Assembly (NCBI GenBank): GCA_964036295.1 | Contig: OZ038462.1 | Coordinates: 35,298,355-35,362,354 of the forward strand | Reading direction: 5' to 3' | Origin: Plumapathes pennacea | Taxonomy: Eukaryota > Cnidaria > Anthozoa > Antipatharia > Myriopathidae | DNA: 64,000 nucleotides | Shown: positions 35,476 through 46,003 of the stretch, in pieces | Numbering within the stretch: the first letter of the stretch is position 1 | Layout: every line of letters starts with the position of its first letter | Position numbers and translations under genes: made by a program | Notes under the pieces: generated by a model | What the model saw: the letters and a program-made list of their open reading frames with translations, nothing else | Told to the model about the DNA's origin: nothing | Databases searched by the model: none

Positions 35476-35847
35476 TGAAAGATAGGAGCCCGTAGTGTTT
35501 AAGGACAGCAGAATACTCCACGTGCGTTCACAGCGAATTTCGAGTTCAAAGTAGCGAATCGCTAGTTTAAAGTCGCGATCGCTAGTTTAAAGTAGCGAAT
35601 CGCAAGTTCGAAGTCGCGATTTAAAAAATATATTCTCCCATGGCCCTTAATGGGCACCGTATCCTACTGTGTGTTTGTTCAATCTGCCTTTAAAGTCAAA
35701 ATATTCGGAGAACGTTCAACCTTATTGTCGGCGATCGACGGTGAAGTGTTTTATCCTTTGCGCAGCTGGCCTTCGTAGATCAAGCAGTTAGACGTGTGCG
35801 AATTCGTCGCATTTTATGATGAGCTGAACTAGCGGAAAAGGAGTCAG

Positions 35848-36426
35848 CACAGACGAGACCGCGATCGCAAAAGTGTCCTCTCAAAGGCCAAGGGGCAAGT
35901 GGTCCGGCTAGCTGCGGTGACGTTTGCCTTAAATCAGGCCACAAACAATGTTTCACTGGATGACGGTAGCCAGGAAAAGCAAGCGTGGTCCTTTGAAATT
36001 CCGCGTGAATTTATCCAAAAAGCTATCCTCTTGATGAACTTCTGCATCGAGCAGAAGTTTTCTCTCGGGAAACCACGGTTTAGCGGACCAACCGAAGTTG
36101 ATGGCTCGGCAGACAAGAAAGTTTCCATCGACAAGCACCGCGTCAAGAGAATGTTGGAGCTACCCTCGCCTATAATTGTAACAAAAATATCACAAGCCCA
36201 CGTACAAAAGAGAGTGGAAAGCAAATACCGAAAGGAAGAGGCCGAGGAGCTGATGGAAGAGGTTGTCAGCGTCCATCTCGGTGACGTTGTAGTGGAAGAA
36301 TATCAAGCGGGGAAGCAAAAAAGAAAGAAGAGAACTTTGGTGAAGCGCAAACTAGACGAACTGACAGAGGAAAGCAAGGAGCTTCTTAAGAAGCTGAAAG
36401 TTGACATGGACAAATACGCCCAATAA
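35848..36426 (+). CDS. C-terminal exon of an unidentified protein
   Basis: The open frame runs 193 codons from a possible acceptor (GAGTCAG|CACAGA) to TAA. The first part, SVLSKAKGQVVRLAAVTFALNQA, is followed by PREFIQKAILLMNFCIEQKF, then basic and coiled-coil segments ending DELTEESKELLKKLKVDMDKYAQ. The beginning vaguely recalls replication-type DUF3987 proteins of mobile elements; I would not assign it. An ATG-initiated version is not evident, so it is probably the last exon of a gene whose upstream part was cut off by the TIR element at 33353-35661. Confidence 0.4.
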   Translation, partial: HRRDRDRKSVLSKAKGQVVRLAAVTFALNQATNNVSLDDGSQEKQAWSFEIPREFIQKAILLMNFCIEQKFSLGKPRFSGPTEVDGSADKKVSIDKHRVKRMLELPSPIIVTKISQAHVQKRVESKYRKEEAEELMEEVVSVHLGDVVVEEYQAGKQKRKKRTLVKRKLDELTEESKELLKKLKVDMDKYAQ

Positions 36427-36489
36427 GGTTGATTACGTATTTGAATATCGAAACAATTAATATGTAATTGTACAGCTCTGATTTTATGT

Positions 36490-36788
36490 TTAGTTTCTGC
36501 ATGTATCAGATAAATTTTAGGACATGATTTGGTGATCATTTGTTGCATTCATTATCTTTTTATCAGACATCGTTTTATAATTCGTTCATTGAATCTCGCG
36601 TATATCAAAGCAATTTTAGGACATGATATAAGACATTTCTAAACTCATGCTTCGTTCTTTAAATTTCACGTGTACGCTACCTAGTACTTTAAAGCAATTT
36701 TAGAACATGATTTGAGGGTCATTGCATTCAATGTCATTTTATAACAAATAGTTCTGAATTTGTGCTTATAGTTCTTCAAATGTCGTGT
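36490..36788. repeat. Three imperfect repeats with TTTTAGGACATGAT cores
   Basis: Units carrying AATTTTAGGACATGAT...TTCATT recur near 36510, 36610 and 36700 and again beyond the BEL/Pao insertion near 42985, so the retrotransposon landed inside this array. Confidence 0.6.
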
Positions 36789-36793
36789 GTATG

Positions 36794-37188
36794 TGGACCG
36801 TCAGAAACGAGGACTCCAAATACCAGAAGTATTCCGAAAATCGTATAATTGATTTTTATTCGATCTACAAAAGCAACAACATAGAAATGCATTTATACCA
36901 CAAAATTACACAAGATTAAAACCAGTGTTCGAATTAGATAATCAGAACTTACAGCTTGAAATCACTTACTTCTATGACGGAATCTTCTGGTTCATAACTA
37001 CAAAGCTGTCTCGGTATAAACTCAACTGCAACGTTTACGCACTTAACTCTACTGATTAGTTTCACAACTGACTAGCGTTTTAATCAAAGCAAAAAACTGT
37101 CATTCATTGTTCATCAATTTCCGGTCGCTCCCAAACTGCATTGTCTCTGTCCGCTGACCTCTTGCTGGCTCAACTGCTCAACAAAACA
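36794..37188 (-). repeat. BEL/Pao 3' LTR
   Basis: 395 bp; in element orientation starts TGTTTTGTTGAGCAG and ends GACGGTCCA. It has C at 36808 where the other LTR has T at 42589. Confidence 0.96.
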
Positions 37189-40100
37189 TTCTCCGCCCCG
37201 ATGAGGACATCGTCCTCATCCTGGTATCCTTCTGCTGGGTAGATCACAGCAATCTTGGTGATCGGCCTCTTGTATTCTGCAGCAGGCGTTTTCACTTGAA
37301 CGTTTCTTACTTTGCCATCTTGCCCTGCGAATACTTGAGTGACTCTTCCAATAGACCACTTTCCTCGTATGGCATTCGGGTCAGCTACCATAACCATGTC
37401 ATCTACTCTCACGTTTCGTCTATCTGAATTCCATTTCCGTCGAGGCACTAGTAGTGGGAACACGTCTCTAGTCCAGCGTCGCCAGAACGAGTCCACAATC
37501 TTCTGTACAAACTCCACGCGGTGTCTGGGGTTTCGGGTTTCTCTGAACGGCCCTTGAGGGACTCGAGATGAAGCTCTTCCGAGCAACATGTCGTTCGGGC
37601 ATAGGTACGAACCATCGTCAGGATCATTGGGAATACGACCAATGGGACGTTGATTAACCAAGTTCGCAACCTCAAGCAGACAGGTGTACAGCTCGAGCGG
37701 GGTCAGAATTTGTTGCCCTATGGCCTTCTTTAGCGCGAGTTTACAACTCTTCACCAACGCTTCGGCACAGCCATTCTGATGTGGAGCTGCTGGAGTGATG
37801 AATCTCCAATCCATGCCTTTCTCTGCGCAGTAGTCACGAAGTTGCTCGATGTTCCATCCCTTGATCATCTCACGTAGCTCTCTCTCGGCACCTACTAGTT
37901 GCGACCCATTGTCACTTATCATGAGTGCTGGCTGTCCTCTGATAGCGAAGAACCTACGGAGCACCTGCATGTACTCCATGGTGGAGTAGTCCACAGCCAT
38001 CTCTAAGTGAACAGCTCTCGTGTTCAGACACGTGAAGATGACTCCGTAGTGTTTGGCAGTTTTGTTGCGTCCCAACTTGACTTTGTACGGTCCAAAGTAA
38101 TCGCACGACGTGTAGTGGAATGGTGGAGTGTGCGGTGCCAGACGATGCTTAGGCAAATCGGCCATGAACTGCGACTCAACTTGATGTTCAATCTCTCTAC
38201 AGAAGACGCATCTGAACTTTACGGATTTGGCCAGATCATGTACTTTCAGGATCCAGTATCTTGTTCTTGTCTTCGCTGCTGTGGTTGCCACTCCAGAGTG
38301 TCCGAACTGATGCATTCTTCGTGTGATTAGAAGAGATATCCAGTGCTTGCTTGGGAGTAGAACGGGATGTTTGGCTTCATATGACATCATTGCTTCATTT
38401 ACACGACCTCCAACTCTGATGACTCCCTCTTCATCTGCGAATGGGCTGAGCGTCTTGAATTCACCTTTGTCGATCCGTTCACGAATGCTCTTCTGGGCTT
38501 CTGCTATCCAGTAGGTCTCGGCTTTCTGTAATTCTTGCGGCGAGAGTGTGTCTCCGCTGGCTGTCAGTGTGTCCCTACCACCACCTGGACGCTTGGCACG
38601 TACTTTCCCGACCAGTCTAAGTACATATGCGGTGACTCTGATTAGTTTTCTCCAACACGAGAATTTCTTGCAATCGATGGCTGTTGTTTTCACTGTTGCA
38701 GTGTAGACGGTCTTGACTCTGTTCTCTCTTGTAACTTCTTCTTGCTCTGCGGCTGATAGGTTTTCTCTTCTTGGCCACTCTTCTTCGGGTAGACGTAGAA
38801 ACTCTGGTCCATGCTGCCATCTACCGGTCAACTGTTGTACAGGTATTCCACGAGAAACATCATCTGCGACGTTCAATTCTCCAGGGACGTGTCTCCATTG
38901 TGAGGGATCTGAGTTGGTTTGAATTTCTCCAACTCTAGCTGAGACAAATGGCTTGAATCCTCTAGCTTGACTGCAGATCCATCCCAATACTATCATGCTG
39001 TCGGTCAGGAAAATAGCTTTCTCGAACTGCAGTCTGGACTCCTCAAGAATGGTCTTGTATAGTCGGGTAGCCAGGACGGCAGCTTGCAACTCGAGACGAG
39101 GAATTGTCAGCTTCTTCAGTGGCGCTACTCTTGACTTTGCTGTGACGAATCTGGCTTCATATTCGCTGTTTCTGAGTTGCCATCTGGCATACGCACAGGC
39201 TCCAAAGGCATCTTCAGACGCATCAGAAAAGATGCAGAGAGTTGGGGATCCAACTGCATCAGCCGGGGTTAGGCACCTTTCGAATGTTACATCATTCAAG
39301 CCTTTCATTTCTTCAAACATTCGGACCCACTTGTTTTGTGCTTCTGGTGTCAGGTCTTCGTCCCAGTCTAAGCCTTGTTGCCATAGCCGTTGCATGCCAA
39401 TCTTCGCACGAATCAGGAAGGCTGCTGCGAATCCAACTGGGTCAAATATCCGGGCGATTTGGCTAAGGATCATTCTCTTGGTCAGCTTCAAATGTGTCTG
39501 TTGCGGGACAACTTCGGGCAGGAACTTGGCTAAGTCCATCTTTACTTTGAACGAAAAAACGTCCTTTAGGTGATTCCAGACGGACCCCAAGACTTTCTCC
39601 TCACTCATGTCCTCCAGTATCTTTAGGCCTTGTTTGTCTATGTCGATTTTGTCAGGGGTGTGGTCTTCTGCTGTGGTATGGTTCGAAAGCCATCCTTTGA
39701 CTCGAAATCCACCATTCGCCAAGATCTTATCCATGTCTTCTGTCAGTTGCTGAGCTTTTGCAACAGTGGGGACTGAGTCACAGATGTCATCCATGTAGGA
39801 ATTTTCCTTCAGGGTTCTTGCAGCCTCTGGGTGATTGGCTCTTCCTTCGTCTGCGGTTTTCCTCAATGCAATTTGCGCCATTGCCGGTGCAGGCTTGTCA
39901 CCAAAGGTCAGTACGGTCTTCACATACACATCAGGTTCCTTTTCTTGCTTCAGATTTCTCCACAAGAATCGGTGGACGTGTTGATCTTCTTCTGGAATCA
40001 GGATTCGGTGGTACATCTTAGATATATCTCCGCTGATTGCAATTGCGTTCTCTCGGAAACGCAAGATTACTCCAAACAAGTTATTTAGCAAGTCCGGTCC

Positions 40101-42515
40101 CTTCATCCAGTAGTCGTTTAAGCGGTGGCCTTGAAATGCAGCTGATGAATTGAAAACGATCCGGATCGGCGTACTCTTCTTGTCTGGCCTCAAAACTTCA
40201 TGATGTGCTATATAGTGGACTGGACCTTTGTACTTCTTTAACTCTTCTTCCGACAGTTTTCGGGCAAACTTCATTTCTTTCATCTCCTCCATTTGGTTGT
40301 CATACGCTTTTGCGTGCTCTGTATTCTTCAGAAGTCTGCGTTCCGTTGCTTCTAACTTCTTCAAGGCTTGTACTTTGTTGTCAGGCAATAACTTTGGATC
40401 TCTGTTCCATGGATATGGAATACACCATTGATTTCCAACCTTCTGACAGGAGTCCATGATGAGCTTTGCTTCTCTATGCTCAACTTGACTCAGCTTGTCG
40501 GCTTCATCCAGGCAAGGGTTGACAGTGACACCCATTGCTTCAGTGGTCCAGAAGTCTGTCATGTCTACAGGCGTTGTAAACTTGACGTGGAAAACTCGAT
40601 TGACTTGAGCCTGTTCTCCGGGTATGGCTCCAAATACAACCCAACCAAGAGGTGAGCATCGGGCCACAAGGTTACCAACTTCTCTAGTTTCTCCTGTGTG
40701 CATCTTGGCATGATCTATTCCGATCAACAAATCAACTAAACCGCTTCCTCGGCGGAGCTTTCCTTTTCCCAGGCCAAAACGCTTGGTAATGTCGTTGAGC
40801 TTCACTCCGGTGATTTCGTCACTAATACATGGAATTCCCACTGCTGTGATTGTATGCAATTGATTGTTCTCTAGTGAGCGGATGTTGAAACGATACATTT
40901 TTGTCGTCATCTCCTCCTCCTCGCCACCCACTTTGGTTATTGTAACTGCAACATCCTTTGCCTTCAGTTTAAGTTCCTCTGCCAAAGAGGTCCGGATTAA
41001 ACTGATCTGAGCTCCGGAATCCAGGAGTAAATTCCCTCGGATATGGGCGTCATCTTGTCCTAAGATGTCGGCCAGTACAATCGGTAACATAGCTTCCTTG
41101 TTGTTCAGGACAGAAGCAACACCAACACCAACATTTCCAGCATGATGTGGGGTCTGGACGACAGAAGCAACATCAACATTTTCAGCATGATGTGGGGGGT
41201 GTAGCAGTGGGTGGTGATAAAACTTGCACTGGGCGTCGTTGTACCTTTCTGGGCATCGGCGTCTCCGGTTACAATTCGATGCCTTGTGATCTCTTCCTGC
41301 TCGCTTTAAACAGGAGAAGCAAGCATGATTTTCCTTGACTGCAATCAAGCGATCCTCAGGACTCATCGACTTGAACCTTTGGCATTGATCTATCCAGTGA
41401 CTTGAACTTTTGCATAACCAGCACTTGTGGTTTTTGTTATCTGTCACGGACACGTGACTAACAGCGGGCCTTGCAACTTGGCTTTGATGCCTCAACGGTG
41501 CCGTCGCTCTCATTCTTGATTTCATTTCAGAATTCATCCATTTCATCAGGTTTCCCAATGTTGCTGGCATCTGGTTCATCTCAAGGTGACGAGACCACAC
41601 TTTCCGGTCATCGTTGAACATCTTTTGTTCGATAATTGCCAACATATGATTATTATCCATGTCATGTGGGCGATCAACCTCCTTTAACGTGTTATAACTT
41701 CGCTTTACCAGGTGAACTAATTCACAAAAACGTGCGTCTTCTCCGTCTCTCAGGGGTCTGAACTTTACAATGTCTTGTGCCACTGTGTCTGCGACGAAGC
41801 GCGCATCGCCATAAATAGAGTCCAGATACTCCCACGCCGCGTCGTAATCAGAGCCAATTCCTCTAATTAGTTCCAGTGGTTTACCAATCAAGCACGTACG
41901 CAGGAGAGTTATTGCATCTCTTTTGCTGTATTTTTTGTCGACCACGTGCTTGAAATCAGAGCGAAAAATAAAATATTCTCTGACATCTCCAGAGAACTTG
42001 GGCATTTTTGGTTTCTCCATTTTAAACCCGCATGACGCAACTGTGGTGTGGCTGTTTGCTGTTGGTTCATCGGGCTGTTCGGCAACTCCATTGTTGTCAT
42101 CACTGCCTCCGTTGATTCCAGTGAAATCCCCTGTTTCTTCGGTACCTTCGTTTGTGGTGTCGAGACCGCCCTCGTTGATCGTTGCCTGGGCCTCGCTGCT
42201 TCCTTGATCCGTCTTTATTGCCATATTCTTCATATAATCCTTTGCTGCTACTTTCATATGCAGATATCTTTCCTGGCATTCTTCTAGCCAACCTTCTTCG
42301 GTCATGAACTCGTCTTCGTCCTCGATACGTTGTGTATAGTTCTCGTGCTTCTGTAGTAGATCCGTGTAAGCCTGCTGAACATTTTGAAGCGCTTCTTCCA
42401 CTTCCTCTGACGGACGCTCTCCCTCGATGAGATACGTCAATGCTTTCCCACGTAGCGTCAGTGAAGCCTTGGCATTCCTCCGTTTGAGCTTTGCCTCCTT
42501 CACCGCGTCGGTCAT
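37170..42515 (-). CDS. BEL/Pao Gag-Pol polyprotein
   Basis: About 1,781 residues from the ATG at 42515 (fifteenth codon of the open frame, which begins with TTG). Order and approximate residues: acidic coiled N-terminus; DUF1759-type gag around 175-320; Cys/His knuckles around 370-440 (CWLCKSSSHWIDQC); aspartic protease DSGAQ near 498; Pao-type reverse transcriptase with YMDD near 906; RNase H (SDASEDAFGA near 1093, TDSM later); H2C2 zinc domain around 1365-1425; rve integrase with SCDYFGP near 1470, SDNGSQ near 1533 and NGCAEAL near 1580; DUF5641-type C-terminus. No frameshift or stop is seen, no envelope gene is present, and the last codons reach into the 3' LTR. It could still be competent for retrotransposition. 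Confidence 0.96.
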   Translation of the reverse strand: MTDAVKEAKLKRRNAKASLTLRGKALTYLIEGERPSEEVEEALQNVQQAYTDLLQKHENYTQRIEDEDEFMTEEGWLEECQERYLHMKVAAKDYMKNMAIKTDQGSSEAQATINEGGLDTTNEGTEETGDFTGINGGSDDNNGVAEQPDEPTANSHTTVASCGFKMEKPKMPKFSGDVREYFIFRSDFKHVVDKKYSKRDAITLLRTCLIGKPLELIRGIGSDYDAAWEYLDSIYGDARFVADTVAQDIVKFRPLRDGEDARFCELVHLVKRSYNTLKEVDRPHDMDNNHMLAIIEQKMFNDDRKVWSRHLEMNQMPATLGNLMKWMNSEMKSRMRATAPLRHQSQVARPAVSHVSVTDNKNHKCWLCKSSSHWIDQCQRFKSMSPEDRLIAVKENHACFSCLKRAGRDHKASNCNRRRRCPERYNDAQCKFYHHPLLHPPHHAENVDVASVVQTPHHAGNVGVGVASVLNNKEAMLPIVLADILGQDDAHIRGNLLLDSGAQISLIRTSLAEELKLKAKDVAVTITKVGGEEEEMTTKMYRFNIRSLENNQLHTITAVGIPCISDEITGVKLNDITKRFGLGKGKLRRGSGLVDLLIGIDHAKMHTGETREVGNLVARCSPLGWVVFGAIPGEQAQVNRVFHVKFTTPVDMTDFWTTEAMGVTVNPCLDEADKLSQVEHREAKLIMDSCQKVGNQWCIPYPWNRDPKLLPDNKVQALKKLEATERRLLKNTEHAKAYDNQMEEMKEMKFARKLSEEELKKYKGPVHYIAHHEVLRPDKKSTPIRIVFNSSAAFQGHRLNDYWMKGPDLLNNLFGVILRFRENAIAISGDISKMYHRILIPEEDQHVHRFLWRNLKQEKEPDVYVKTVLTFGDKPAPAMAQIALRKTADEGRANHPEAARTLKENSYMDDICDSVPTVAKAQQLTEDMDKILANGGFRVKGWLSNHTTAEDHTPDKIDIDKQGLKILEDMSEEKVLGSVWNHLKDVFSFKVKMDLAKFLPEVVPQQTHLKLTKRMILSQIARIFDPVGFAAAFLIRAKIGMQRLWQQGLDWDEDLTPEAQNKWVRMFEEMKGLNDVTFERCLTPADAVGSPTLCIFSDASEDAFGACAYARWQLRNSEYEARFVTAKSRVAPLKKLTIPRLELQAAVLATRLYKTILEESRLQFEKAIFLTDSMIVLGWICSQARGFKPFVSARVGEIQTNSDPSQWRHVPGELNVADDVSRGIPVQQLTGRWQHGPEFLRLPEEEWPRRENLSAAEQEEVTRENRVKTVYTATVKTTAIDCKKFSCWRKLIRVTAYVLRLVGKVRAKRPGGGRDTLTASGDTLSPQELQKAETYWIAEAQKSIRERIDKGEFKTLSPFADEEGVIRVGGRVNEAMMSYEAKHPVLLPSKHWISLLITRRMHQFGHSGVATTAAKTRTRYWILKVHDLAKSVKFRCVFCREIEHQVESQFMADLPKHRLAPHTPPFHYTSCDYFGPYKVKLGRNKTAKHYGVIFTCLNTRAVHLEMAVDYSTMEYMQVLRRFFAIRGQPALMISDNGSQLVGAERELREMIKGWNIEQLRDYCAEKGMDWRFITPAAPHQNGCAEALVKSCKLALKKAIGQQILTPLELYTCLLEVANLVNQRPIGRIPNDPDDGSYLCPNDMLLGRASSRVPQGPFRETRNPRHRVEFVQKIVDSFWRRWTRDVFPLLVPRRKWNSDRRNVRVDDMVMVADPNAIRGKWSIGRVTQVFAGQDGKVRNVQVKTPAAEYKRPITKIAVIYPAEGYQDEDDVLIGAENVLLSS

Positions 42516-42574
42516 ATTCCTCACTTTTTTTTCTTCGGGACCCCGTAATAAAACCAACCAGAAATCGAATGTTA

Positions 42575-42969
42575 TGGACCGTCAGAAATGAGGACTCCAA
42601 ATACCAGAAGTATTCCGAAAATCGTATAATTGATTTTTATTCGATCTACAAAAGCAACAACATAGAAATGCATTTATACCACAAAATTACACAAGATTAA
42701 AACCAGTGTTCGAATTAGATAATCAGAACTTACAGCTTGAAATCACTTACTTCTATGACGGAATCTTCTGGTTCATAACTACAAAGCTGTCTCGGTATAA
42801 ACTCAACTGCAACGTTTACGCACTTAACTCTACTGATTAGTTTCACAACTGACTAGCGTTTTAATCAAAGCAAAAAACTGTCATTCATTGTTCATCAATT
42901 TCCGGTCGCTCCCAAACTGCATTGTCTCTGTCCGCTGACCTCTTGCTGGCTCAACTGCTCAACAAAACA
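42575..42969 (-). repeat. BEL/Pao 5' LTR
   Basis: 395 bp, one base different from the other LTR. The polyprotein start lies 60 bases downstream of its end in element orientation. Confidence 0.96.
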
Positions 42970-43165
42970 GTATGTATCAAATCAATTTCAGGGCATGATT
43001 AGGACCGATCATTTATTGCATTCATGATTGTCATTTTATAAGAAATAAAATACTGAAAACATAAACTATAGTCTCCTGATATCTCACTTTACTTTCAACT
43101 TTAGTCACTTTAAATTTGACAGAATGGACATCGGACACTTATCAGGCAGATTCCGCGCACTCTAT

Positions 43166-43640
43166 ATACTTTTGACTTTAGACGTATAGTAGACATCTAT
43201 AGTGTATATGTATACACTATAGACACTTTAGACAGAATATACTTAGGATACTTCGCCAGATTCTTGCTCTATGCACTTTATACACTTTTGACTTTAGACG
43301 TATAGTAGACATCTATAGTGTATATGTATACACTATAGACACTTTAGACAGAATAGACTTAAGATACTTCGCCAGATTCTTGCTCTATACACTTTATACA
43401 CTTTTGACTTTAGACGTATAGTAGACATCTATAGTGTATATATATACACTATAGACATTTTAGACAGAATAGATTTAGGATATTTCTCCAGATTCTTGCT
43501 TTATACACTTTATACACTTTTGACTTTAGACGTATAGTAGACATCTATAGTGTATATATATACACTATAGACACTTTAGACAGAATAGACTTAGGATACT
43601 TGGCCAGATTCTTGCTTTATACACTTTTGACTATATACTG
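43166..43640. repeat. 116-bp satellite array, about four units
   Basis: Units starting ACACTTTTGACTTTAGACG recur at 43166, 43282, 43398 and 43514 (exact 116-base period), the last shortened. Each holds a palindrome CTATAGTGTATA(T)(G/A)TATACACTATAG. Inverted partial copies lie at 32348-32520. Confidence 0.95.
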
Positions 43641-43671
43641 TATATACAGACATTAAGAACACCGGGGAATA

Positions 43672-43788
43672 TACAGTTTATATCAATACTGTATATATTG
43701 TATATATATACAACAATATACGAAATGGCAGTATATATATATATACATTATATACAGTATTGATATAAACTGTATATTCTGCAATCCC
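43672..43788. repeat. Intact AT-rich palindromic element (MITE-like)
   Basis: ATATACAGTTTATATCAATA at one end and its complement TATTGATATAAACTGTATAT at the other, with TATA-rich interior including TATATACAACAATATACG. Comparison with 30098-32347 shows this is the version without the DIRS insert. Confidence 0.88.
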
Positions 43789-43803
43789 GGGCCTCACTCC
43801 ATT

Positions 43804-44154
43804 ATGTGTGCCCGTCGTTGTGGCCTGGATGGTCTGCCTCTTCTGCTGCTTTTCCTGTCGGTATCCACGTTTACCATCTCTTACACTATCTCTGTGTACC
43901 GAAAAGATGTGAAGCCATGGTTTCCGACCATCAGTCAAACTGCCGACCACACGCCAGAAAGTAACGTATTTGGGCTGTTGTTCAACTTCTCTGCATTCCT
44001 ATCTGCAATCACGATGTTTGTTAGGTACTTGCAAATTCGACACAATGCCGATTGGAACGAGCCAGACAGACTTGCTCTTTTGAAGTTGAATCGTGCCGCC
44101 ATTGTGTTTGGATTGCTGTCTTCTTTTGGAGCCAGTTTAGTGGGAAACTCCCAG
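43804..44154 (+). pseudogene. Duplicated exon 1 of the DRAM-like gene
   Basis: 117 codons in frame with only scattered substitutions relative to 6084-6434 (for example G to D in the first loop, VANFQ to VGNSQ) and the same donor GTAAAT. Homology starts at the base before ATTATG, immediately after the AT-rich element, so the 5' UTR and promoter were not copied. Exon 2 is missing (see 44155-45730), so a full DRAM protein cannot be made here. Confidence 0.9.
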
Positions 44155-45730
44155 GTAAATTAGCAGCATCCTCTTCTTTTATGTGGTCGTTTTGCTTGAT
44201 GTGCATTTAGAGTAAACTAATATTTAACACAGACATTGCAAGGAATTAGCAAGAAACAGGAAGTTCCTATACAAATAGAGATTTAAATATTCCATATTTA
44301 AAAAACAACGATAGGTATAGCTACTGCAGTATATTACAAGTTGAATTGTGGTTACGGTTGGTAACTCCACCATAGTCTAACTTTTGAGGCTGAATTTCCA
44401 TCTTGATAAAGATAGCTTTCAGTTTCAAGAGAGTGACCCACATTTTTGTTCACTGCTGAAGCTGTAATTTATACATTAAAGTATAGTATGTTCAGGGTTG
44501 TCAACCGGTTGCATGCAAGTTCTCGACTTTTCACGTGTCAAGTCAAAACATTGATCAGGATTCAAGGCAGGAATTAAGAATGAAAGATCCATCAAGCTTG
44601 GATTTTCTTAGTTTATGGTTGTGGTCAGTGTAAAATGCAGACTGCAGACTAGGTGTAAAATGCAGACTGGGTGTGCAGACTGAGTGTAAGAGGCAGACTG
44701 GGAACATAAAATGAAAAAACACTTTTTTGAATAAATTCCAATGATTTAGAGAAGATGATCCCTGTCAAAATGAATACTGAGCCGTGCCTAAAACGTATTT
44801 GGTGTCGATTAGGTCTAAAACAAATTTATAGTTTTGCATGACTCGTTTATTTGATCCAGACCATATACAACACTAGAAATTGTAACATTTACGGCGCATC
44901 AACGGTGAAATAGCCAGAGAGAAAGGCAAAAAGTATTCACAAACGGCTTCTTCAACAAAGTTATTAACCTACCAGGGGGATGGGGTAAAGGGAGGAGAGG
45001 GGGGAATGTCAGAATTGCTTTATCTTACAATAAAAATTATTCATTGAGAATATTGAGGAAAACTGGACTCCCAACAACAATATTCGAGGAGGAAGGGGGA
45101 TAGGAGCTTCCCGCTTTGAAAACATAGGACAGTAAATAGTGACAATATTATCGAATGCTTGCCAGAAAACCCACAAAGTTTCATGTGGATATTTAAATTG
45201 CATGTCTGGAAAATATTAACGAGTCATACGAAACTACACTACATTTTAGGCACGATAAACATGGCCCGGTATTCATTTTGGCAGGGATCTAAATCATTAG
45301 GGATCATCAATAATCAGAAATCATCCTTGGTAAAAGCAGGTACAGAAGTTGATACATTTAGTACGGAAAAATCACAGCACATATCATATTTCCCTCAAAG
45401 TCGTGCTACGGGAACTGGGTTTATCGTTAATGAACATTAATTTTATGTTCCCAGTCTGCATTTTACACTTTTAGAAATGCAAGTGATCCAATACTCCTGT
45501 CCTGGGCTAGAAATTGGCAGCAAAAGTCAACAAATCCTGTGTCATGCCCCTCCATATGTCCCAAGGTCACCCCCCCCCCCCCCCTTTCATAGAATATTGT
45601 GAAGATAGCAGGGCCAGATATACAGGGTACATCCATTTTAGACTTTTTTTTCTTTTTTTTGTGAAGTTAAGCTGTGAAGTTTGCAACAAAATACCCTATG
45701 ATTTTTTTCTTTCTTTATCCCCGAACGAAG
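44155..45730. repeat. Duplicated DRAM intron with insertions; exon 2 lost
   Basis: 44155-44490 follows the genuine intron (6435-6760) closely, and 45598-45718 matches its 3' end (7777-7886). At the place where the acceptor and exon 2 should begin, the sequence changes to CCCCGAACGAAGTGAGGG. Bases 44630-44705 are an imperfect minisatellite (TGTAAAATGCAGACTGGG). The interval 44710-45590 is not in the original intron; no gene was recognised there. Confidence 0.75.
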
Positions 45731-46003
45731 TGAGGGAAATACTCACGACACTAATGCAGTAAAATTATACCGCCTACTTGGGGACTCCAAGCCTGTCGCC
45801 ATCTCGAAATTTAACGTTCGTCTGTCTGTCAGTCTGTCTGTCTGGCGTACGACTTTAGGCGCGGTTACCCCGCTAACCAATAACAAAGGCCGGATCGATC
45901 ACGTGTGCCCTGTTGTTTTACTCGGATTAATAGAGAAATTAGACTTGAACGAAGCATTTAGATTTGAACGAAGCAACAATATATCGTAGCTACGTTCACG
46001 AAA

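Larger units (their letters stand above)
33353..35661. mobile_element. TIR element with TCCTAC duplications carrying two inverted transposase remnants
   Basis: The left end TACGGTGCCCATTAAGGGCC and the right end GGCCCTTAATGGGCACCGTA are inverted repeats. The homology continues through GCGATTCGCTACTTT-type subrepeats and CTGTCCTTAAACACTACGGG to the start-codon region. Both ends are flanked by TCCTAC (33347-33352 and 35662-35667), a 6-bp target duplication. That length plus an IS3-like transposase would fit the IS3EU group, but this is an inference. Confidence 0.85.
36789..42974 (-). mobile_element. Complete BEL/Pao LTR retrotransposon with 5-bp GTATG duplications
   Basis: Two 395-bp LTRs (36794-37188 and 42575-42969) enclose one long polyprotein ORF. 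GTATG directly flanks both sides (36789-36793 and 42970-42974). The LTRs differ by a single base as read, so the insertion is very young. The element reads right to left. Confidence 0.97.

Noticed and set aside
43166..43640. Possible CRISPR-like array
   Set aside because: Whole 116-base units repeat including the would-be spacers; it is a eukaryotic satellite.
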